From an uncultured Ignavibacteria bacterium (GTDB lineage: Bacteria; Bacteroidota; Ignavibacteria; Kapaibacteriales; UBA961), in assembly GCA_937868245.1 (NCBI GenBank), contig CALMMI010000034.1:1-10730 (forward strand): a stretch of DNA of 10,730 nt, given 5' to 3'. Shown piece by piece: positions 6,995 through 10,730 of this stretch. Position 1 is the stretch's first letter. Every line of letters begins with the position of its first letter. The notes beneath the pieces are model-generated. The model searched no databases. It was not told the origin of the DNA and saw only the letters and a list, made by a program, of their open reading frames with translations. A program made the position numbers and the translations under genes.

Positions 6995-7024
6995 AAAGGG
7001 CGAGGTGAAAACTTTGCCCTTTTT
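6995..7024 (+). terminator. Rho-independent terminator after tsf
   Basis: AAAGGGCGAGGT (6995-7006) pairs with ACTTTGCCCTTT (7011-7022) across a GAAA tetraloop, giving a 12-bp stem with two G-U pairs, followed by T's to 7024. It begins 23 bases after the tsf stop, so rpsB-tsf is probably a unit separate from pyrH-frr. Confidence 0.8.
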
Positions 7025-7043
7025 ATTACCTAATTTTCTCGAA

Positions 7044-7073
7044 TTGACCTTCATTAAATAAGTTTGATACATT
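7044..7073 (+). promoter_or_regulatory. Candidate promoter of pyrH-frr
   Basis: Lying between the tsf terminator and the pyrH start, TTGACC at 7044-7049 resembles a sigma70 -35 box, and TACATT at 7068-7073 (spacing 18) or GATACA at 7066-7071 (spacing 16) could be the -10. Transcription would start only a few bases before the ATG at 7086, giving a very short leader. A promoter is expected here because of the terminator, but the boxes are a by-eye choice. Confidence 0.3.
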
Positions 7074-7085
7074 TTTGGAAACCTT

Positions 7086-7796
7086 ATGAGAAATGATTAC
7101 AAACGTATTCTGTTGAAATTGAGCGGTGAATCCTTGATGGGAGATCAAGAATTCGGTATTGATGCCAAGATTTTAAAATCTTTTGCCGAAGATGTAGCAG
7201 AAGTATATCATAGCGGCTTGCAGATTGGAATCGTATTAGGAGGCGGTAATATATTCCGCGGCTCTCAGGCTACAGAACAAGGTATTGAAAAGGTATCCGG
7301 GGATTATATGGGTATGCTTGCAACCGTAATAAATTCAATTGCTTTTCAGAATGCTCTAGAGGGGTATGGAATCCCTACACGTTTACAAACGGCAATCCAC
7401 ATGCAGCAGATTGCGGAGCCGTTTATTCGACGTCGTGCCATCAGACACCTCGAAAAAAACCGTGTTGTAATTTTTGGTGCAGGAACCGGCAACCCTTATT
7501 TTACTACCGACACAGCCGCAGCTTTACGAGCTATCGAGATTGAAGCGGATGTTATCATCAAAGGTACACGCGTTGATGGTGTTTATGATTCAGACCCTGA
7601 AAAAAATCCAAATGCTAAACGATTCGATAACATTACATATCAGGAAGTACTTACGCGGGAACTCAAGGTAATGGACGGGACTGCAATTACCCTATGCCAA
7701 GATAATAAACTTCCTATCCTTGTTTTTAATATGAACGAAAAGGGCAATCTTCTTCGTCTTATGCAAGGACAGCCAATTGCTACTATCGTCTCTTAA
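7086..7796 (+). CDS. pyrH: UMP kinase (uridylate kinase)
   Basis: PyrH phosphorylates UMP to UDP with ATP in the cytoplasm, feeding all pyrimidine nucleotide synthesis; bacterial forms are hexamers of the amino-acid-kinase fold. The 236-aa protein has KLSGES at residues 11-16 (phosphate-binding lysine), the glycine loop GGGN at 52-55 followed by FRG, the UMP-side GDYMGM at 72-77, and [19 protein letters not shown] at 131-149. The length is typical (E. coli 241 aa). There is no convincing Shine-Dalgarno motif before the ATG. It sits between tsf and frr as in many bacterial genomes, with frr 52 bases downstream, and PyrH is probably co-transcribed with Frr. Confidence 0.97.
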   Translation: MRNDYKRILLKLSGESLMGDQEFGIDAKILKSFAEDVAEVYHSGLQIGIVLGGGNIFRGSQATEQGIEKVSGDYMGMLATVINSIAFQNALEGYGIPTRLQTAIHMQQIAEPFIRRRAIRHLEKNRVVIFGAGTGNPYFTTDTAAALRAIEIEADVIIKGTRVDGVYDSDPEKNPNAKRFDNITYQEVLTRELKVMDGTAITLCQDNKLPILVFNMNEKGNLLRLMQGQPIATIVS

Positions 7797-7848
7797 GATA
7801 TTTATAGTTTTATAGATGTAATTTGTTAAATATAGAAATTTAATTATT

Positions 7849-8409
7849 ATGCCAGTACCTAATATAGTAACCGATGCTCGCGGCTTAATGCAAAAAGCTG
7901 TTGAACATGCACAAGGTCAAATCTTCAAAGTTCGTACAGGACGTGCCTCCGGCAGTTTGGTGGAGAACTTAAAAATTGAATATTACGGAGCACCTACCCC
8001 TCTGGGTCAGGTAGGAAGTATTTCTACACCTGATGCCAGAACAATTTTGATTCAGCCATGGGACCGAACAACTCTTGGTGCAATTGAGAAAGCAATCCTT
8101 GCATCAGACCTCGGTTTAAACCCTAATAATGATGGCTCTGTTATTCGTGTTCCTATTCCACCTCTTACAGAAGAACGCCGTAAAGAGTTTGTAAAAATGT
8201 GCAAGAAGTATGCTGAAGAAGGTAAGGTTGCTGTTCGTAATGTACGGAGAGATCATCTGGAGGCATTAAAAGTTGCTGAAAAGAAAGAAAGTTTCTCGGA
8301 AGATGACCGCAAACGCGGTGAGGATGAAATCCAAAAGATTACAGATAAATTCATCAAAGATATTGATGTAATTCTTGCGGCAAAAGAGAAGGAAATAATG
8401 GAAGACTAA
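7849..8409 (+). CDS. frr: Ribosome recycling factor
   Basis: Frr, with EF-G, splits the post-termination ribosome so its subunits can be reused. The 186-aa product has the typical FKVRTGRASGSLVENLKIEYYG segment near residues 26-47, the domain II region QVGSISTPDARTILIQPWD around 54-72, and the conserved RRKEFVKMCKKYAEEGKVAVRNVRRD helix around 110-135. The last third is a charged three-helix-bundle strand ending AAKEKEIMED. Length matches the family (~185 aa). There is no clear ribosome binding motif in the A+T-rich 52-base gap after pyrH. The gene is followed 20 bases later by a strong terminator, which closes the translation block. Confidence 0.97.
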   Translation: MPVPNIVTDARGLMQKAVEHAQGQIFKVRTGRASGSLVENLKIEYYGAPTPLGQVGSISTPDARTILIQPWDRTTLGAIEKAILASDLGLNPNNDGSVIRVPIPPLTEERRKEFVKMCKKYAEEGKVAVRNVRRDHLEALKVAEKKESFSEDDRKRGEDEIQKITDKFIKDIDVILAAKEKEIMED

Positions 8410-8429
8410 TTTCTTCCACAGTAATACTT

Positions 8430-8470
8430 AAAAGCGCAAACTCACTATTAAAAGAGAGTTTGCGCTTTTT
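8430..8470 (+). terminator. Rho-independent terminator after frr
   Basis: A 14-bp perfect stem, AAAAGCGCAAACTC (8430-8443) with GAGTTTGCGCTTTT (8456-8469), and a 12-base loop are followed by further T-rich sequence (CTTTTCTT). This is the end of the pyrH-frr transcript. Confidence 0.85.
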
Positions 8471-8598
8471 CTTTTCTTATTTTTGTAAAGGTAATAGCAA
8501 GAAGTTAGAGGAAACTTGTTAAATCTTATTTTCATAAATTCATTCCTAGACAACTTAGGATATCAGTAAGTTCAAGATGTTAAGAAAGTAAGACATGT

Positions 8599-8770
8599 CA
8601 CCCTGAGCCCGTCGAAGGGTTAAATTACTTACCAATTTGAACATATTGATTTCAAAACATAGATTGTTAATATTGAGACTGATGATAATTAGATAAACGA
8701 ATCCAACTATTTTTCTTATTCTATTTTATTAATTCGGCAAGTAATTGAACCCTTCGACGAGCTCAGGGTG
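8599..8770. repeat. Inverted-repeat element (REP doublet/MITE-like), 40-bp arms
   Basis: The left arm (8599-8638) and the reverse complement of the right arm (8770-8731) agree at 35 of 40 positions. The outer part of each arm holds CCCTGAGC(C/T)CGTCGAAGGG, and the inner part GTT(A/C)AATTACTT(A/G)CC. The 92-base middle is A+T-rich and non-coding. The outer motif is of a kind I know as a dispersed intergenic repeat in many bacterial genomes. The paired inverted arrangement suits a REPIN or a small non-autonomous mobile element; I see no clear target-site duplication. Transcribed, it would form a long hairpin just upstream of trmO. Confidence 0.7.
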
Positions 8771-8840
8771 GCGGACTCGGATATTTGTAAACCTTGTCGA
8801 ATCATATATATATTCAAATTTTGTAGTATATTCACAAATT

Positions 8841-9647
8841 ATGCTTTCTGACACGTTAACACTAAAACCCATAGGATATACTTCCTCTCCCTACTCCGAT
8901 AAATACGATGCTCCACGCCAGCCAGGTGTGGAAGGGAAACATAATGAATCGATTATAACGCTCTTGCCTCATTGTAATTTTGAGCAGGCTCTTCAGGATT
9001 TAGAAGGTTTTGAAAGAATCTGGCTGCTATTCTGGTTTCACCGTAATTCATCATGGAAGCCCAAGGTATTGCCACCACGAAGTGGAAGAACTAAACGTGG
9101 TGTGTTTGCAACGCGCTCCCCTCATCGTCCTAATCCAATCGGATTATCTGTTTGTACGTTAACTAAAATTAAAGGCTTGAAGTTGTATGTACGTGATGTG
9201 GATCTATTGGATGGTACACCAATATTTGATATAAAGCCATATCTTCCCTATTCTGATAGTTTCCCTGATTCTCGCAGCGGGTGGATTGGTGAAGCGGAAT
9301 CAACGGCTCTTGAATATGACATTGTTGTATCGGAACTTGCACAAACTCAGCTCAATTGGCTGGCAAACAATTCTGAGTTGCAACTTACCGATGTTGCATT
9401 CCCAATTTTGAAACGTGACCCCCTCCCCTATTCATCACGAAGAATAACAAGTTATGAGGACGGGTATATTATTGCAGTAAAATCTTGGAGGATAGTATTT
9501 AGAATCGAAGGTAAAAAGGTTACTATAATCAGAATTGCAAGTGGATATAGCTCTGAATATGTATTTCTAAACCCGGAAGGACATGTGTTAAATGACCATT
9601 CTGCACATATCGGATTTCACAAGATTTGGGAAAGTACGAATATCTAA
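8841..9647 (+). CDS. trmO: tRNA (N6-threonylcarbamoyladenosine-37) methyltransferase TrmO
   Basis: TrmO (TsaA, UPF0066) adds a methyl group from SAM to t6A at position 37 of certain threonine tRNAs, making m6t6A. The 268-aa protein has the UPF0066 signature GVFATRSPHRPNPIGLS at residues 87-103 and DLLDGTPIFDIKPYLPYSDS at 121-140, on the small beta-barrel SAM-binding core (about 8-150). A C-terminal region (about 165-245) matches the domain seen in the 235-aa E. coli protein. The open frame runs back to TTG at 8745, inside the repeat element, but ATG at 8841 gives the expected start just before LKPIGYTSSPYSDKYDAPRQPG. It is apparently monocistronic. Its stop is only 13 bases from the attC-like site. 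No strong ribosome binding site is seen. Confidence 0.93.
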   Translation: MLSDTLTLKPIGYTSSPYSDKYDAPRQPGVEGKHNESIITLLPHCNFEQALQDLEGFERIWLLFWFHRNSSWKPKVLPPRSGRTKRGVFATRSPHRPNPIGLSVCTLTKIKGLKLYVRDVDLLDGTPIFDIKPYLPYSDSFPDSRSGWIGEAESTALEYDIVVSELAQTQLNWLANNSELQLTDVAFPILKRDPLPYSSRRITSYEDGYIIAVKSWRIVFRIEGKKVTIIRIASGYSSEYVFLNPEGHVLNDHSAHIGFHKIWESTNI

Positions 9648-9659
9648 ATCTTTTTTGTA

Positions 9660-9793
9660 TGCAAACGGTCTGCGGCTTTGCGAAGGTGGGGGAAATCGAA
9701 GCACAAATGTTCAATTAAGCACCAAAGTTCATTAGAATTTCCAATGGTCAAATATAGCACAAAAGCCCCACTTTTGCAAAACCCCTGTTAGGT
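9660..9793 (-). other. attC-like recombination site (integron cassette type)
   Basis: On the minus strand this 134-base segment opens with ACCTAAC (9793-9787), an exact match to the attC box RYYYAAC, and ends near CCGTTTGCA (9668-9660), where only GTT of GTTRRRY is kept. In between is a long imperfect stem: plus-strand 9674-9691 with 9766-9783 pairs at 17 of 18 positions, including two G-U, with unpaired bases outside it (around 9667-9673) as in attC sites. The centre is a 74-base variable loop. Length lies in the 57-141 base range known for attC. In this orientation it would follow the minus-strand methyltransferase operon as a cassette 3' end. The T-run at 9798-9804 could also help end trmO transcription. 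No integrase gene is in view. Confidence 0.5.
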
Positions 9794-9811
9794 GCAGTTT
9801 TTTTCCTTTCG

Positions 9812-10426
9812 TCAATTCTCCGACTTTTCTTTTTTGCTCTTTATGATATAAAATGGGTAATTCTCTGTTACTTCTGTTATTTCAAAAAGACCTGACTTCC
9901 CAAATTCTTCGGCTATTGTTTCGCTGTCGTAAAAGAATATTTTTACTCCACCAAACATTTCAAATCTGTCTTTACCGATGTTTATTCCTTGTCCATAAGT
10001 TATGGCTTGCTTTGTAATTGCTGTGAAAACCATAAATCCGTTTTCTGTGAGTTGGTTGTAACAGTCTTGAATTAGTTTTACTCTTTCGTCTTTGTCCAAC
10101 AAATAAATTAATCCGTAACAATAAATTCCGTCATACAAATTGTTGTCAAAAGGCATTTCTGTTACCGAACCGTGATAAATTTTCATTTCGTTTCCAAAAT
10201 GTTTTTTACCTAATTCAATTGCAGTTTCAGAAATTTCAATTCCTGTTACAGTCATTGCATTGTCTTGGAAAATTTGAGCATTTCGTCCATAACCAATGCC
10301 TGGAATAAGTACAGATTTTACATTATTCTCAACAAAAAAGTCCTTTGTCAATATGGTTGATTTTGCAGGATTTAAACCCCACATTTCCTTTTTGTCTTTA
10401 AATGCTTCTTCCCAAAATTCTGTCAT
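9812..10426 (-). CDS. Class I SAM-dependent methyltransferase, substrate unknown
   Basis: A 204-aa protein with a Rossmann-type methyltransferase fold. Motif I is SVLIPGIGYGRNA at residues 38-50 (P-G-x-G-x-G-R-N type), the ribose-binding acidic motif II is GIEISETAIELGKKH at 62-76, the post-motif region is MPFDNNLYDGIYCYGLIYLL at 91-110, and ENGFMVFTAI follows at 128-137. The N-terminal FWEEAFKDKKEMWGLNPA recalls small-molecule methyltransferases such as the TehB/thiopurine group, but the substrate cannot be read from sequence. The frame is open from ATG at 10447, but ATG at 10426 overlaps the stop of the upstream gene as ATGA and gives the natural MTEFWEE start. The region is A+T-richer than the core genes. 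The gene ends 19 bases before the attC-like site. It may be a horizontally acquired cassette gene. Confidence 0.85.
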   Translation of the reverse strand: MTEFWEEAFKDKKEMWGLNPAKSTILTKDFFVENNVKSVLIPGIGYGRNAQIFQDNAMTVTGIEISETAIELGKKHFGNEMKIYHGSVTEMPFDNNLYDGIYCYGLIYLLDKDERVKLIQDCYNQLTENGFMVFTAITKQAITYGQGINIGKDRFEMFGGVKIFFYDSETIAEEFGKSGLFEITEVTENYPFYIIKSKKEKSEN

Positions 10427-10683
10427 AACAGTTCTGTTTGAGTGCAAATTTTGTCTTCCAAAATTTCACATTTAAAACCTTGTTTTCTAATAGTTTCCAT
10501 AATTTCATTTGAAATGATTTTATTGCCTTCAACTCTTAAAATAGTATGTCCACACGGAAAAGACAAGTCCGTTTCGTTAAGGTCAAAGTTTATTTTCAAG
10601 TCAGTATTATCTTTTTGAATATTGTTCAAAATTATGTCTGCTTGAAGATTGTTTTGAATATCTGATATAAAAACTTCTACCAT
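10423..10683 (-). CDS. Small HMA-fold-like protein lacking the metal-binding cysteines
   Basis: An 86-aa protein I do not recognise by family name. Its strand-helix pattern reads beta (VEVFISDI, 2-9), alpha (QADIILNNIQKD, 14-25), beta (DLKINFDL, 28-35), beta (HTILRVEGNKI, 46-56), alpha (SNEIMETIRKQG, 58-69), beta (KCEILED, 71-77). That is the beta-alpha-beta-beta-alpha-beta order of ferredoxin-like heavy-metal-associated (HMA) domains. The metal site loop after the first strand would normally hold CxxC; here it is DIQNNLQ, with no cysteine. Cysteines at 44, 72 and 80 are elsewhere. The start ATG lies four bases after the preceding gene's stop, and its TGA overlaps the methyltransferase ATG, so it is the middle gene of a tightly coupled operon. 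It could be a binding partner or regulator. The fold assignment is inference. Confidence 0.7.
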   Translation of the reverse strand: MVEVFISDIQNNLQADIILNNIQKDNTDLKINFDLNETDLSFPCGHTILRVEGNKIISNEIMETIRKQGFKCEILEDKICTQTELL

Positions 10684-10687
10684 AAAA

Positions 10688-10730
10688 TTAAAATTGTTCT
10701 TGTACTAATTCTCCATTTGCTACTGCACCT
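10688..10730 (-). CDS. 3' end of an upstream operon gene (partial)
   Basis: On the minus strand one frame from the window edge encodes GAVANGELVQEQF and stops with TAA at 10690-10688, four bases before the ATG of the 86-aa gene. The tight spacing fits an operon and the residues look like ordinary coding sequence, but with only 13 codons visible no family can be named. The other minus frames do not give such spacing. Confidence 0.5.
   Translation of the reverse strand, partial: GAVANGELVQEQF

Larger units (their letters stand above)
8410..8840. other. Gene-free stretch between frr and trmO
   Basis: These 431 bases hold the frr terminator and the inverted-repeat element at 8599-8770, and no convincing coding frame on either strand. 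Bases 8471-8598 are A+T-rich with nothing I can name. In 8771-8840 a loose promoter-like pair, TTTG at 8784-8787 and TATATTCA at 8809-8816 (spacing 21), could drive trmO, but the match is weak. Confidence 0.6.

Noticed and set aside
8745..8840. In-frame extension of trmO upstream to a TTG start.
   Set aside because: It would translate the right arm of the inverted repeat, has no family counterpart, and ATG 8841 gives the standard N-terminus.
10723..10730. CTGCACCT at the window edge repeats the bases next to the attC-like box at 9790-9797 (complement), hinting at a second attC-like site in opposite orientation.
   Set aside because: Only eight bases are visible, the next bases are outside the window, and on the minus strand they fall in a plausible coding frame (GAVANGELVQEQF). 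Coincidence is likely.

Overview
The window looks like chromosome from a member of the Bacteroidota/Chlorobiota superphylum, possibly a Kapabacteria- or Ignavibacteria-like lineage. The clues are two secreted Asp-box propeller proteins with type IX secretion (T9SS) sorting tails, a HYDIN-type 'choice-of-anchor D' domain, and promoter-like TTTG-N20-TAnnTTTG pairs. Several translation genes also carry recognisable Shine-Dalgarno motifs (AGGAG before rplM and rpsI, GGAG before rpsB). The phylum-level assignment is inference; no 16S gene is present.

Layout. (1) 1-2991: the last codons of an unidentified gene, then two paralogous secreted propeller proteins in tandem. (2) 3029-3619: nadD, facing a minus-strand tRNA-Ser(GCU). 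One long perfect hairpin between them can terminate both. (3) 3981-8470: a translation block, all on the plus strand: rplM-rpsI, a structured leader, rpsB-tsf, terminator, pyrH, frr, terminator. L13/S9 and S2/EF-Ts are ribosome and elongation components, PyrH supplies UDP for nucleotide synthesis, and Frr recycles ribosomes. rpsB-tsf-pyrH-frr is a widely conserved bacterial order. (4) 8410-8840: a gene-free stretch holding a ~172-bp element with 40-bp inverted ends. (5) 8841-9647: trmO, which methylates tRNA t6A37. (6) 9660-9793: a long stem flanked by AAC/GTT that resembles an integron attC recombination site. (7) 9812-10730: a compact, A+T-richer minus-strand operon, with the end of one gene, an 86-aa HMA-fold-like protein and a class I SAM methyltransferase.

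The core (rplM to frr, nadD, trmO, tRNA) is ordinary housekeeping. The parts worth a second look are the attC-like site beside the A+T-rich operon, the rpsB leader RNA, the RGG-rich tail of S2 and the inverted-repeat element upstream of trmO. I saw no CRISPR array, no transposase, no integrase and no phage genes. Starts were moved inward for nadD, rpsB, tsf, trmO and the methyltransferase, as explained in each entry.
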